Assembly: GCA_002007465.1 (NCBI GenBank)
Contig: LNAC01000018.1
Span: forward strand, 3,414,389-3,478,388
Source: Ailurus styani
Lineage: Eukaryota > Chordata > Mammalia > Carnivora > Ailuridae
Direction of reading: 5' to 3'
DNA: 64,000 nucleotides
Both the position numbers and the translations under genes were made by a program. Below the pieces are notes generated by a model, which was not told where the DNA came from, searched no databases, and was given only the letters and a program-made list of their open reading frames with translations. Numbering within the stretch: the stretch's first letter is position 1; each line of letters begins with the position of its first letter. Shown in pieces: positions 30,270 to 41,284 of this stretch.

Positions 30270-30505
30270 TTAAAGAAGATACTCTGGACCCTGACTCTTT
30301 CGTGTATTAGTTACGTTGCTCAAGCCAATTACTTAACCTCTTTGTGATCCAGTTCCTCTATTTATAAAACAGGACAAATCATGGCTCCTATTTCATAAGG
30401 TTGTTATGAGAATGAAAAGAGCGAATACACATAAAGTACTTAGAACAGAGCCTGACACACTGTAAAATCACAATAAAAGTTAGAAATCGTTGTTATCAGT
30501 ACTTT
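30270..30505 (+). mobile_element. MIR SINE, near full length
   Basis: 'caagccaattacttaacctc', 'tttcataaggttgttatgag', 'cataaagtacttagaacaga', 'gcctgacacactgtaaaatc'. Confidence 0.85.
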
Positions 30506-30775
30506 TTCCTGGCTGAATTATGAGATGAATTTATCTTGAGGTTTCCTTCTGCAAAGAGCTCGGAGCAACACAGGAGATAGCATTCTCAATAGAAACAGGA
30601 TGGTAACCATGGTTGTTCTCAGTAGGCTTGTGTCTGACATCTCCTGGAAAGAAGCCAAGGGCAAGCAAGCGGCTCTGAGAGAGAGCCAGAACCCCCGTCC
30701 CATCCGGGCCCAGAGCTTCCCCACAGCCTGATGTGCTCCAGGAATGCCCTTGGAAAATGCCGAGAAAGGATTTGT
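30506..30775. other. Unique sequence
   Basis: Nothing recognised. Confidence 0.3.
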
Positions 30776-30779
30776 ACCC

Positions 30780-31015
30780 TCTTCCAGCTTGCCCTCTCCC
30801 TCTGTGTTCAGCTCATCCTTTCAGCCTGGCTTCCTGCCTGAGTCGTTTCCTGTTTCCTGCACATTTATCTCCAGTGCATTCATACTTTTTTCTCCTATCA
30901 TCTCTCTGCCTATAATACTTCTTCCTTCCAGAATCCTCCTGGCGAACTCCTACACGTCCTTCAAAACCCACTTCCATTCTCTGGAACTCCCCGAGCTTCC
31001 AAAGCTCTCCTCTGC
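30780..31015 (+). mobile_element. L2 fragment
   Basis: 'cttccagaatcctcctggcg', 'acacgtccttcaaaacccac' in L2 order. Confidence 0.65.
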
Positions 31016-31139
31016 TCCTGGAGGAGCCTGCCCCACCCTCTCTTCTGGGCTGTGTGATGTTGATGATGGTGACAAAGACGGCGATGAAGGGGGGGAGGTG
31101 GTGAGAAGACGCTGTTACCTTCACTGACCTCTCCGAATG

Positions 31140-31350
31140 CGCTCAGCGCTCTGCTAAGTGCTTCTCAAGCATTGCTTCGCTTAATTTTAACAACCACCCT
31201 ATAAGGGAGTGGCTATTTGCACCCCCATTTTAGAGAAAAGAACACAAAGGCACAGAATGGCTACATAAGTTGCTCGAGCCACACACGGAGCAGCCAAAGA
31301 GCTGGGACGTGTACCCGGGGAATGTGCGGAACCAGCACCCACCAACCGTT
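31140..31350 (-). mobile_element. MIR SINE
   Basis: 'gctaagtgcttctcaagcat', 'gcacccccattttagagaaa', 'acaaaggcacagaatggcta'. Confidence 0.8.
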
Positions 31351-31384
31351 ATGGCAAACCGCTTCTCTGTATTGTTATTTCTAT

Positions 31385-31485
31385 TTTTATTGTTATGAGC
31401 GATACTCCTTGGTGATGGGTCTGTTTTCTTTGTGCTTGTGTCCTCACGGCCTGGGACCACACCTGACACCCAGTGAGGATTGAAG
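31385..31485 (+). mobile_element. L2 3' tail
   Basis: 'cacggcctgggaccacacct' then 'gacacccagtgaggattgaa'. Confidence 0.55.
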
Positions 31486-31659
31486 GAATATCCTCCACAG
31501 TTGAGTCTGGTAGTTGCCTTCAGCTGAAAGGAGTCAAGCCCCTACTGGAGCTCCCAACCACCTCACCCAGTCCCCTTAGGGCTGTACGCTTCTCCAGGGG
31601 GCACTTCTGGTCCCGAGGCCTATGCCTACTGAGACTTCTTCCAGGGGCCCACCAGCAGC

Positions 31660-31850
31660 TGCCACATGGTGGAGCCCTACTGTGTGCTGATCGGCTTGCT
31701 GGGGGCTCCAATATCTTACCCCATTCAACCCGCACACGGTTGATGAGGTGGGCATAGCTTGCCCCACTTCACAGACAGGGGAGCCAAAGTTCCCAGCTGA
31801 TAAGGGACCACGCTGGGGTTCGAGGCCATCACCCTCTGGCTCCACAAGCC
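31660..31850 (-). mobile_element. MIR SINE
   Basis: 'gccctactgtgtgctgatcg', 'gccccacttcacagacaggg', 'gctggggttcgaggccatca'. Confidence 0.7.
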
Positions 31851-31854
31851 CTTT

Positions 31855-31975
31855 GTTCCTTCCATGTTTCCTTACAGTGTCTCCTGCAACCTTGGATTTA
31901 CTGCTCCCACGTCCTCAGCACGGGCCTTGGCACACAGTAGGCCTGCGATAAATATTCGCTGAATTGAAGTGAACC
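31855..31975 (+). mobile_element. L2 3' tail
   Basis: 'gggccttggcacacagtagg', 'cctgcgataaatattcgctg', a typical L2 terminus. Confidence 0.75.
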
Positions 31976-33250
31976 GAATTAGGGTGTGGGTGGCCCAAGA
32001 AAAATGTGCCACGACTCAGGCATTTCAAGGGAAATGCATAGTTTCCAAACCCGAGCATGGAGGAGCCCGCTATTTTTGGATGGCCTTGCACAAATGTTGT
32101 GTGGGCTTCCTTTTTGCTACTAAATGTCACTGCATTAGTTTCCTAGTTTCGTTCTCCTGCCTGGGCTGAGGAGGATTATGCAACTAGAGCCTAGGGATGA
32201 CTCATCCCTGGCTCAGCTGCCAAACTGTCCACAATTGCCATGATATGGAACAGCCTTTTTTTTTTTTTCCAGGCTATTTGTGGGTGGTTTTGTTTAACTT
32301 TTACAGTCTTTCTTTCTTTCCTTCTAATTTTGATTCTCCCTGTCTTTTACTTTGAAGGGATGGGCTAGGGATACGGAAGGCCTTTAAAACTGGGACCACT
32401 CTGTACCTGCCAGTCTGTCTAGCCTCTATGAAATCCACACAGGGCAGAAAACTCTTCTGGTGATGGCATGATGAGGAGCTAACCTGCAAAGGAAGGGGGA
32501 CGGACCTCTTCGGGGTGGATCGGGGTTTCCCTCCACTGGACCAGCTGCTGCCACCCCCCACCCCACCCCCGGCCTGCTGGGAAACAAGCAGATTTGGTCT
32601 TCAGCACCCCATGCTAGGGCTAGGCCCTTCCCACTCCTTACACGGGCCTGTTTCCTGGATTTGAGGAGTCTGGCTGTTTCTGGGAGGAGAAGCCTGACCT
32701 GGCTGCAGGCGTGGCAGGTGTGGGCCACACAGGAGGGCAAGGCCCAGCGCTCGAGGTGACTGTGTGCCGGGTACAGTGCAGGGCAGCCCAGTAGAAAGGG
32801 CGAGCTGACGTCCAGCTGTCTAGGACTAAGTTCCATATACCGGCTAACTGGGCTGTGAACCAGGACAAGGTAGGACTTGTAGGTGAAACAGCGGGGGGAG
32901 CGGGGGGTTGGAGGTGGGAACAGAAGCTGGCACTGGGCCCTTCCTAGATGAATACCAGCTACCAACCATGCTCAACCCAGTGTTCAAATGGGGGGCTGTT
33001 GGGTTCAGGAGGAATCATTAGGAGCTTCTTGATAAGCTACTATGCTCCTTTGCTGTATGTGCAATACTTGATCATTTCCAGAACACTTTCTATCCAGGCT
33101 CTCAAAGGATGCTGCACAACAGGTAGGGGGGCGGCGATCCGAGGCAGGATGAGCCAGCCCGTGCGCCCCTTCCCCGGCTTTCTCAGGCAGAGGCAGAGGT
33201 CGGCCTGTTTGGAAACTACACAGGGGAGTGGAAAGAGCCCGGATGGGAAG
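31976..33250. other. Long unique interval
   Basis: No interspersed repeat recognised. A 179-codon minus frame (32426-32965) overlaps other minus frames and shows no domain. A T-run lies at about 32256-32268. Confidence 0.4.
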
Positions 33251-33254
33251 GAAG

Positions 33255-33380
33255 AGGAGTTCGGGCTTCGAGGCCCAGCAGCCCCTGCTGTGAGCACGTG
33301 AGCAACTCTCTTCGCCTCAAAACCTCAGCTTCCCCACTTTCAAGATGTGGATAATAATACAGTTGAGAAGTGAGCTAACA
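33255..33380 (+). mobile_element. MIR fragment
   Basis: 'gagcaactctcttcgcctca', 'aaacctcagcttccccactt', 'gatgtggataataatacagt'. Confidence 0.7.
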
Positions 33381-33399
33381 GTAGTTTTAGAAAATTTGT

Positions 33400-33872
33400 G
33401 CTGTCATTCCTCTAACACTCTCCAGTGGCTTCTCATTGGAGTTGGAGAAAAATCCAGAGGACTTGCCCTGACTCAGGAGGGCCAGCATGATCTGTCCCCC
33501 AGCTCTGACCTGATCTCCCACCCCTGCCCTGTTCCACCCTGGTTTTCCAAACACCCCAGGCTCCTCCCCACCTCAGGGCCTTTGCACCAGCTGTCTGCTT
33601 TGCCCGAGCACTGTTTCCCCAGGTGTCTGTACAGCACCGCCTCACCTCTTAAGTTTTCGTTGGAACATTAGCATTTCAGAGAGGCCTCCCAAGAACTCCC
33701 TAAAATGCTATCAGCTCTTCTGGCACCACACCCTGCCTCCTCTCACCACTAAAATATTAGTTCTAGGAGGGTAGGACTTTTTCTGTTTCGTTCTCTGCTA
33801 TAACCCTAGGGCCCAGAATAATGCCTGGGGGCACAGAGTAGATGCTCAATAAATATTCCCTGAATGAATGAA
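33400..33872 (+). mobile_element. L2 LINE 3' end, well preserved
   Basis: 'ccacctcagggcctttgcac', 'ttcagagaggcctcccaaga', 'gagggtaggactttttctgt', and the terminus 'gatgctcaataaatattccc' plus 'tgaatgaatgaa'. The most complete L2 in the window. Confidence 0.9.
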
Positions 33873-34367
33873 GCCAGAAGAGAATAGAGAGATCTTTAGT
33901 ACTATTATCCTAGAGCCAAAGAGCCAGGACCAGTTTTATCCTGATCCCACTAAGGCCAAAGCCTTGGGCTCTTTGAAGCCGTGATCTCGCAGAAAAAACT
34001 ACATCCTCTCTTCTCTCTCAGCTCTTCTGAAACCCTGGTTGGATAACTCGGAGCATCAGTTTATCATGCAGGGGATGACTGCATCTTGAACATCGTGCTA
34101 ATGGCTTGCTAGTGAGAAAATGGGCACTTAGCCTGTCATCAGAATCAAATGGGGTGAGAGAAGCTTCTTCAAAGGCCCAATTTCCTAAAGAGAGGAACAG
34201 TCAGTTTGCAAGAAATAGGCCAGTCTGTTATGACCAGCAGGAAGGGCAAGCCCAGTCCCCCTCCTGTCTGTCGAATGAATGGAGAAACAGGTTTGGAGAG
34301 CAGGACTGTGTCTGCCTGGACTCCCTGGCCTTGACTGCCAAGCGCTTTGGAGCCGCCGGAGGCTGGG

Positions 34368-34368
34368 N
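34368..34368. other. Assembly gap/joint at poly-C
   Basis: Single n followed by TG and a 17-base C-run (34371-34387). No duplicated flank, so a homopolymer break as at 29179. Confidence 0.9.
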
Positions 34369-34399
34369 TGCCCCCCCCCCCCCCCCCGACCGACCGCAA

Positions 34400-34660
34400 A
34401 TCCCAGGAGTGAGTTCCTCCGGGATCCTTTTTAAAGCTGATTGTTCCCTAAGTGATGGCGTGTTTTAATCTCTTCCTTTTGAAGACAGAATCTGTTTTCC
34501 TTACAAGGAAAGGCTCGCTAATTCTCCCAGGAAAGTGTTGTTTTCCTTTGATACAAATGATTGTATTATAGGTGATTATTTTTTGGTAACCGATACATTG
34601 CACCGCAATGTCTTTTTTTTTCTAGATAGAAAAGGTAAACTGGATATACTTATGATTCCT
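34400..34660. promoter_or_regulatory. Candidate conserved non-coding element
   Basis: Repeat-free AT-rich block: TCF/LEF-like 'cctttgatacaaatgattg', homeodomain words 'gctaattctc' and 'ggtgattatt', 'ttgcaccgcaatg'. It lies between a poly-C joint and GC-richer unique sequence. Enhancer role inferred. Confidence 0.35.
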
Positions 34661-35290
34661 AAATTTTAAAATGCTTCCCCGCCCTTTTTATTCTCACAAA
34701 CTTCCACCACTGCTAGCTTTGTTGGGTGTTTTGAAGAACCCAGGTATAGGTCACGTATACCTGAAAGCTAGAAAAATAGAAATGTTCCTCTCCCAATGTT
34801 TACTGTGCCCTTGCAGAACAGAAAGCCAACTGAGGCCCTCCAGGCAGCCAACATCAATACTGGGGTGAGCTGAGGCCAGCGTGCCAGCCAGAGAGTGGGC
34901 AGGGAGCCCAGACTTGGTCCTCCAGCAATAGCTGAGTTGGACCAGCCTGGGACGCTGCCAGGAAGGGGGCCACCAGCTTCAGGATCTGAGTCTGGAGAGG
35001 CTGACGAGGAAGTAAGCCCAGGAAAGTGAGCCGCTAATTCCATCCAGGTGGAAGACTCAAGCTCCTTGCCCCTGTGGGTCTCAAAAGCACAGCCTAGCAA
35101 ACTTAGAGTCAGCAAGCAGAGCCCGGGGTGGGGGCAGGGAGCACTGCACACCTATCAGAGGCCCAGCCCCCGTGACGACACGGAGCCTCCCGATTCTGAT
35201 GCCGCTTGTGAAGACCAGATGTAAGTGTTAGTACTATACACCTGAACGGATTGGTATCCATGCTTCTTTGAAGAGTAGCACAGTTAAGGC
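34661..35290. other. Unique sequence
   Basis: Nothing recognised; a 127-codon minus frame (34768-35151) lacks domain features. Confidence 0.4.
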
Positions 35291-35294
35291 CCGT

Positions 35295-35385
35295 ATCAGT
35301 AATAATAATACTTTCTTAAGCGCTTTACTGTGTAACAAGCATGGTTCCAAGCGCTTTACATAAATTAGATCACTTGTTCTTTAAA
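35295..35385 (-). mobile_element. MIR, interrupted by SINE
   Basis: 'cagtaataataatactttct', 'ccaagcgctttacataaatt'. The copy resumes after the SINE at about 35600. Confidence 0.7.
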
Positions 35386-35398
35386 AAAAAAAAAAGTA

Positions 35399-35590
35399 GG
35401 GGTGCCTGGGTGGCTCAGTTGATTAAGCGGCTGCCTTTGGCTCAGGTCATGATCGCAGGGTCCTGGGATCGAGCGCCGCATCGGGCTCCCTGCTCAGCTG
35501 GGGAGCCTGCTTCTCCCTCTCCCTCTGCTTGCTGCTCTGTCTACTTGTGCTCTGTGTCTCTAAATAAATAAATAAAATATTTAAAAAAAA
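35399..35590 (+). mobile_element. CAN-SINE
   Basis: Head 'ggtgcctgggtggctcagtt', 'gggatcgagcgccgcatcgg', tail 'taaataaataaataaaat'. Inserted in a MIR; target-site duplication not clear because both sides are A-rich. Confidence 0.92.
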
Positions 35591-35599
35591 TTTTTTTAA

Positions 35600-35655
35600 A
35601 TACCCATTTTAAAGCTAAGTGGCTTTGGCCCATGCCAGAGCAGGACCATTTGTCC
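35600..35655 (-). mobile_element. MIR remainder after SINE
   Basis: 'acccattttaaagctaagtg' continues the reverse MIR from 35385. Confidence 0.5.
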
Positions 35656-35744
35656 CTATTTCTAGCATGTTCTTCCTACCACATGCTGCCCTGTGAGGAA
35701 CATGTGCCTCCTGTAGGTCTCCCCTGCCTGAGAAGGAATCCACC

Positions 35745-35885
35745 CCTCAAACTCCATTTTACTGTTTGAAACTTGAGCCTGAGTGGCAGGGGATAGCTTT
35801 CCCAGAGGCACACAGATCATCAGTAATAGAACAAAGAGAAAAACCCCACATCTCTGGATCACCTCCTTCCACCTCCTGTTGGTGG
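35745..35885 (-). mobile_element. MIR-like fragment (weak)
   Basis: 'gatagctttcccagaggcac', 'acagatcatcagtaatagaa'. Confidence 0.4.
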
Positions 35886-35934
35886 TTCGTCTCGGAATAT
35901 TGAAGGAAAGCCCAGAAGCTAACCCTTAGGGATC

Positions 35935-36065
35935 AAGGCACACATATTTATTGAGGCCCTACTGTGTGCTGGGCCCCAAGAGTCATGCTGGGAGGCGTGA
36001 TTTGCAAACTCTGAGCTCAAGGAGATTACAGACTGGTTGGGAGGTGGGGAGCCAGAAGCTATAAG
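35935..36065 (+). mobile_element. Unnamed ancient repeat, 5' part
   Basis: 'catatttattgaggccctac', 'tgtgtgctgggccccaagag', 'gctcaaggagattacagact' and 'aagctataagcaatt', the same start as at 52.5 kb. Confidence 0.5.
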
Positions 36066-37265
36066 CAATTATCTATGAAATGAGAAGAGGAGGGAGGGAG
36101 GGGGGAAGGTGCCACCAGGTATTGGCAAAAAGGTTCCGGTTCAAAGTCCATGGAGCTCTGAATCCAAACTGGGCCTTGGTGTTTTGCAACACAGCCGGAA
36201 GGACAAGGTCCAGGAAAAGGCGATGACCCCATTTGAGCCCTGCTGATCCGAAAGGCCACAGGCTGTCGAGGGCCAGAAGCTGGGGCTGAACTCTGAACTT
36301 AAGAGGGAGACTGGCGGTTTTGCCAGCAAGGTAAAGACAGGGCTGGAGCTGCTCGGGAGCCAGGGAGGTGGTGCAGGGAAGGTGTGCGGAGCGGGGAGCA
36401 GCCCAAGGATGGGGAAGCTGCAGGATGGCTGAGAAGGAGCAGCTGGGGAAGGAGGAAAGCCGGTGTGTCCCGCCGTGAGGACGGAGGAGGACCACCAACC
36501 GTTAGGAACAAGGGGGTGTTCAGGGCCCCGGCCAGAATAAGCTAGAATACAGTGGGCAGAGAGGGGAGTGAGAGGTGGGTACAGACCCCACCTTTGAGGA
36601 GCTTCCCCATGGGAGGGAGGAGAGAGGGCTGGAGCTTGAGGAAAGGCACACTCTCGCTTTCAAGTTGCTGCTGGCATGCTGACTGGCCGTCAGAGGAACT
36701 GGAAGATGGGGGAAGCCCCGAGACGAGATGTTTCCCCGCAGAGCTGCCAGAGACTGCTTCCTCCAGTCACTAACTGCACTTCCTCGCTACCACGGCCACC
36801 GTCTGCACACCCGGGCTGTGCTACCTCTCAGCCCACCTGCTGTTGCTCAGGGAGGACCACGGGCCACCGACGAAAACTTCCCTGGAGCTCTCGGGGCACT
36901 GGAAGGAGTTCAGGGGCTCTGCGGGCTCTGAAACCTTTTTGCCAACCCCTAGTCCGAGGCATCTCAAATCTCCCCGGTGAAGAGCCCCTCTTGGCACCCG
37001 GGAAAGAGTGCATACCACAGGGATCAGGGGTCTAATGGGAGCATGGAGCAGCCACCGCAAGCCCAGGGTTTCTCTAAGGACTTGTGTTTTAGCTTCGAGA
37101 TCCATGCAATTTTGCCTACTACTCTGTGAGGGGCTTGTGTGTTCTGGACTTTAAAAGTGACTTTCCAAATTGCTTGCCTACCTTGCTCCTCAAGGAAGAT
37201 GTGCCTGCCTTGTCACATGGTGTTCCAGCCAGAGCAGGGGTCTGACCCCTTGGTCTCCCCACATC
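36066..37265. other. Long unique interval
   Basis: No repeat recognised over 1.2 kb. Frames of 94-141 codons overlap on both strands; no domain seen. Confidence 0.4.
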
Positions 37266-37269
37266 TGCG

Positions 37270-37271
37270 CG

Positions 37272-37317
<46 letters not shown>
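37270..37317 (+). repeat. (CA)n microsatellite
   Basis: About 22 CA units after a GCGCGCAC start; explains a Cys/Val repeat frame on the other strand. Confidence 0.95.
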
Positions 37318-37318
<1 letters not shown>

Positions 37319-37319
37319 C

Positions 37320-37442
37320 TTATAGTGGAGGAGACTGAGGCTCAGAGAGGGGAGGTCACATGCCCAAGGTCACACGGCAAGTACAAAAACTAGAATCTAG
37401 GTCCTTGAACTTCCTATCCAGTGCTCCTCCTACCCAGCTCTG
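37320..37442 (-). mobile_element. MIR SINE
   Basis: 'gtggaggagactgaggctca', 'catgcccaaggtcacacggc'. The CA repeat abuts its end. Confidence 0.8.
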
Positions 37443-37744
37443 TTGCTGAAGGAATCGGGAATGGCATAGCTTTATAGGGGGGATCTTGGATTTCACACTT
37501 GATTTTGGCAGATGAAATGAGAAACGGGTAGCAGGAAGTTTAAGGTAGAAAATAAGTCATTTAATTATCTGGGCCCCACAACTAGGTTCTGATGCTTTTA
37601 AGACTTGACACTATTGATAGAATTAAGATCCATACTCCAGGGAGGGTGTAACAGACTTTAGGGAGGCCTTTTGGCTCCAAATTATCTTCTCTATTCTGGC
37701 ATTAAAAACAGTGAAAGCCACCTTTCAGTTAAGCATGGCCTTTT

Positions 37745-38145
37745 CCCCCTAGGTCATTATTATGGGCTGAATATGTACCCCCACCCCAAATTCATAGTTG
37801 AAGTACTGACCCTCAGTATTTCAGAATGCGACCTTATTTGGAGATGGGGTCTTGGCAGAAGCAACCAAGCTAAAAATGAGGTCATGGGCAGGACGAGGGA
37901 GCTAATCCAGTATGAATGGTATCCCGATAGGAAGAGATTTGGACACAGAGATACAGAAGGGGAAAGACCAGGTGAAGAAGTACAGGGAGGGGGTGGCCGT
38001 CCACAAGCCAAGCAGAGAGGCCTAGCACAGATCCTTCCCTCCAGCCCTTAGATCACCTTGACTTCGGACTTCCAACCTCTAGAACTGCGGGATAATACAT
38101 TTCTGTTGTTTAAGCCACTGGGAAACTGATACAATCAGGCTTGTG
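37745..38145 (+). mobile_element. MaLR-like (MLT1/MST-type) LTR
   Basis: 'gggctgaatatgtaccccca', 'gaatgcgaccttatttggag', 'acagatccttccctccagcc' and 'atttctgttgtttaagccac' are words of a common mammalian solo LTR of the ERVL-MaLR group. Subfamily uncertain. Confidence 0.6.
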
Positions 38146-38299
38146 ATCCTCTGGGGGGAAAGCATGGCCAGATTCCTTTAGCAGAAAATTATCATCTCTT
38201 ACTTAGCAAGGGGAGCTTCTGTTTTTGAGCTCAACTTTTTGCTAGATGCCTCACACATGGCATCTCATCTCCTTTTCACTAGAGAGATTACAACAAAAA

Positions 38300-38512
38300 T
38301 TACAGCTCATCTTTAGGGGGGCATTTGCTATACATTGTGCTCTGTATCAGGCACTTGTTAATGCTCTACACTGAATACCCCCTACCAGGAGATCTGAGGC
38401 ACTGATTCCATTTTATAGATGAGGACATTGAGTCCCACCCAGGTCAAGTGCCTAGCCCAAGCACTCAGCTAACAGGAAGTAGGTGATCAGAATTAGAATC
38501 CACTTTCCACCC
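38300..38512 (-). mobile_element. MIR SINE
   Basis: 'ttccattttatagatgagga', 'cattgagtcccacccaggtc', 'cctagcccaagcactcagc'. Confidence 0.75.
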
Positions 38513-38689
38513 ACCTTTCTCTATACTTTCAAGGTGAATGAGCTTCCCCAGGGCTCTTCTCCTCAGTGGATGGAGGGGAGTTGCCCCCAGGGCGCTTCTG
38601 GTTAAGGTAGGAAGAGGAGAGAAGAGCCCCCTACGTGGTGCCTGAAACCCTGCACCTCTGACCTCTGGGCAGCTCTCCTCCCTCATTCC

Positions 38690-39030
38690 CCCTGCAAGTC
38701 CGCTGGGCTTGGCCCCAGTCGGGGCTGACGTCAGCCGGCTGGAAATTCCTCTGCCCAGTGATCAAGGCTTGCAGAACAAAAGCTCCCACCGCAGGAAAAA
38801 ACTTCCTGCTCAGCCCCTAGCGAGAGGCTCGGGTTTCAACCACACAGCCGGTGAAGTCATCGGTCGCGGGCCAGCGGCAGAGGGGCTCCCGAGGGCAAGG
38901 AGCAGCTGGGCGGAAGGCCTCTGCTCTCTTCCCCTCCTGGCCGCAGGGGGCGGCGGGGCTGCGGGCGGGCCTTATCAAAGCCCTTTCCCCGTCTCTGACC
39001 TCAGCCAGGCCTCTCCTCACCGCCGAATCC
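38690..39030. promoter_or_regulatory. Candidate regulatory block: CRE, CTCF, TCF motifs
   Basis: GC-rich repeat-free stretch. A 14-bp perfect palindrome ggctgacgtcagcc (38723-38736) contains the CRE TGACGTCA (38726-38733). A CTCF-like ccgcagggggcggc lies at 38941-38954. 'cttatcaaagcc' near 38972 is TCF/LEF-like. A 139-codon plus frame (38709-39128) and shorter frames on both strands cross it without a recognisable domain. Regulatory function is inferred from motif clustering. Confidence 0.45.
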
Positions 39031-39034
39031 AGAT

Positions 39035-39144
39035 AGATCCACTTGCCAGTGGGGAAACTGAGCCCCAGAGAAGGGACGTCAGCGGCTCAAAGATATTCAG
39101 CACGTTAGATTCAGGCGGGAGCACTTGAACCCGGACCTCGAATT
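39035..39144 (-). mobile_element. MIR SINE
   Basis: 'ccagtggggaaactgagccc', 'gagcacttgaacccggacct', split at its end by the following SINE. Confidence 0.8.
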
Positions 39145-39340
39145 TTTTTTTTTTAAGTTATTTATTTATTTATTTGACAGGGACAGAGATCACAAGTAGG
39201 CAGAGCGGCAGGCAGAGGGAAAGGGAGAAGCAGGCTCTCTGTTGAGCAGGGAGCCTGATGCGGGCCTCGATCCCAGGACCCTGAGATCATGACCTAAGCC
39301 GAAGGCAGCGGCTTAACCCACTGACCCACCCAGGCGCCCC
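39145..39340 (-). mobile_element. CAN-SINE
   Basis: Reverse mustelid-type SINE from poly-T ('aagttatttatttatttatt') to 'acccacccaggcgcccc'. Target-site duplication cctcgaatt at 39136-39144 and 39345-39353. Confidence 0.95.
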
Positions 39341-39429
39341 TGGTCCTCGAATTCTTAAGAGGAGCCGAGCACCTGTGGATACTAAGCAAAGGGGGAAGGA
39401 CGCGTCCTCCGACAAAGGCCTGAGTGAAA

Positions 39430-39605
39430 AGAAGATAAAGCTGGTTCCTCGGCCCGCCGCCCTGGCAGCGGTGGAGCGCGGAGGGCCGGGAGGGGGAGCG
39501 TTCGCGCGTGGGCGCAGCAGACGGCCTCCACTTGTGGGCCAGGCCTGCGCGCCGCGTGTGCCGGGCTGACTCCGCAAGGGGGGGGCGCGCGATCAAGGCA
39601 AAGGG
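39430..39605. promoter_or_regulatory. Small CpG-rich block with EGR1-type site
   Basis: CpG-dense stretch with a perfect gcgtgggcg (39506-39514, EGR1 consensus) inside 'gttcgcgcgtgggcgcag', and 'gggggggcgcgcgatcaa' at about 39582. Together with the 38.7-39.0 kb block it suggests a second promoter or enhancer region. No exon recognised. Confidence 0.45.
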
Positions 39606-40235
39606 AGGAAGTGACTGAAAAAAAAAATGGACATAAAGCATCCGGAGACATGAAAGACATTGCCATTAACAATATAACGTTCCCTCAGAGTCCAGCACCA
39701 CTAGGAAGGCAGCCGGCGCAGCCCGGAGCTCCATCCACATCCGCCAGGCCCCTGCCAACCCCTTTCCGTGAAATTTTGTTTCATCTTTGCGACGGCTCCG
39801 CAACGCTGTGGCGTGGACCCTAGGATCCACCAGCCCCCCTCTCTTTGGGACCTGGATCCCTCCCCTGGCCACCTAAGAAGTCCCTGAGGCCGTGTCTGCA
39901 CTGAGTGGCTCTGCCCTGTGGTCCCAGGTGATCAGATTAGGAGTCTGGGCAGATGACTAAGGCTGGGCCCATTAGATTCTCTTTCTTGAGAATTTAGAAT
40001 TGGGATGTCCTATCAAGGGAGCATCACAAGAGTAAGGTCTTGAAATAGAGAGAGAGAGGGACAGACCGAAAGAGGGAGAGAGAATGAATGACTAATGCAG
40101 CCGGTATGCCAGGGGCAGGTGGTGGAGGTCTGGGCTGGCTGCTTTCCACTCGGGGGGCCCCACACTTGCCTACGTCCTTAATAATAATACATTCCGGTTT
40201 TGCCTAAGCTGGCTTAGGTTTGTCTCTGTCACTCT
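39606..40235. other. Unique sequence
   Basis: Nothing recognised except a GA-rich run at 40045-40085. Confidence 0.35.
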
Positions 40236-40239
40236 GCCT

Positions 40240-40355
40240 CCAAGGACTCTCCTAAGTAAGTTCCATGATCGCAAGGACCCGGTTTTGTTCTCCATTACAT
40301 GCCTGGGTCCTGGCGCATAAAATGTGCTCGGTGTGTATTTGTTGAATGAATGAAA
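40240..40355 (+). mobile_element. L2 3' tail
   Basis: 'gatcgcaaggacccggtttt', 'gtgtgtatttgttgaatgaa'. Confidence 0.7.
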
Positions 40356-40478
40356 AGCGGAGGTTCAGAGAAGTCAACGATTAGGACTCAGGTCACACAG
40401 AAAGTAACAGCTGGGATGTGAACTGGGTCTTCCAGCCTCAAAGCACGCGCTTTTTCTGCTAGACCACTGCCTTTTACC
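40356..40478 (-). mobile_element. MIR SINE
   Basis: 'gcggaggttcagagaagtca', 'gtcacacagaaagtaacagc', 'tgggatgtgaactgggtctt'. Confidence 0.75.
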
Positions 40479-41268
40479 GATGGTTATTATTCGTCTAGTA
40501 AAATCACAAGCAGGCAGAGCTGGAGTGGATCTGCAAGGTTAGTAAATCTGACTTTGTTTCACAGATAGGAAATTGGGGCCCAGGAAGGGGAAGTGGCAGG
40601 TGTCTCTTGAATCACACGCAAACTCCTAACCCCCGTGGAGCCTGCTGGGTGCTGGGTCACTGAAGTACTCTCATACCAGTGCTGAATAGCAGCCACTGGA
40701 AAGCCCCAGAGCCCCCTCTCTCCCGAGCCCTCTCTTTGGGACCCCTGGGCCTCCCGTTGCCCACAAGCAAAGCCCCATAGGGGTTTCCGGGCCTGTGGTC
40801 ATTACTTGTGCTGCTGTACCTGCTAAATATAGTGAACATCCGCACTCTGCCCGCCTAGTACGATCTGAGGAGTTCTGGTCACTGTCTCTCCCTTTAAAAG
40901 CGCTGTCCCTTCTGCCTCCCAGCCCAGCTGAAATCCCACCGTTCAGAAACAGTTCATGTGTCCATTCATCCTTTCATTCCACAAATATTTACTGATGCCC
41001 TTCTGTGCCAGGCTTTCAGTCCCCAGGACCTCCTGCTCCCCACAACCTAAAACACAAATACCCACGGGGAGGGAGGAATCTAAAGTCCTTATGGTCCTCC
41101 CCATGGCACTGGGATGATTTGGCAGCAGGCTGGGATTACCCGCTAGGCTGACTAAGCCACCGGAAAAAGGCCAGTAGCGACAGGGGGACCAAAATGAGAA
41201 AGCAAGAGTGAGAGAGAAAAGACAGGAATAAGCAGCTGTATTTGCAACCTACAGGTTTTGTGGCCTAT
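40479..41268. other. Mostly unique; weak MIR piece
   Basis: A reverse MIR-like piece ('tttcacagataggaaattgg') at about 40530-40630 and a short 'caaatatttactgatgccct' word at about 40983, the start of the unnamed family. No gene seen. Confidence 0.35.
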
Positions 41269-41284
41269 CAAAACACCCACTTTT

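Noticed and set aside
37270..37317. Cys/Val repeat peptide on the minus strand
   Set aside because: Translation of a (CA)n microsatellite.
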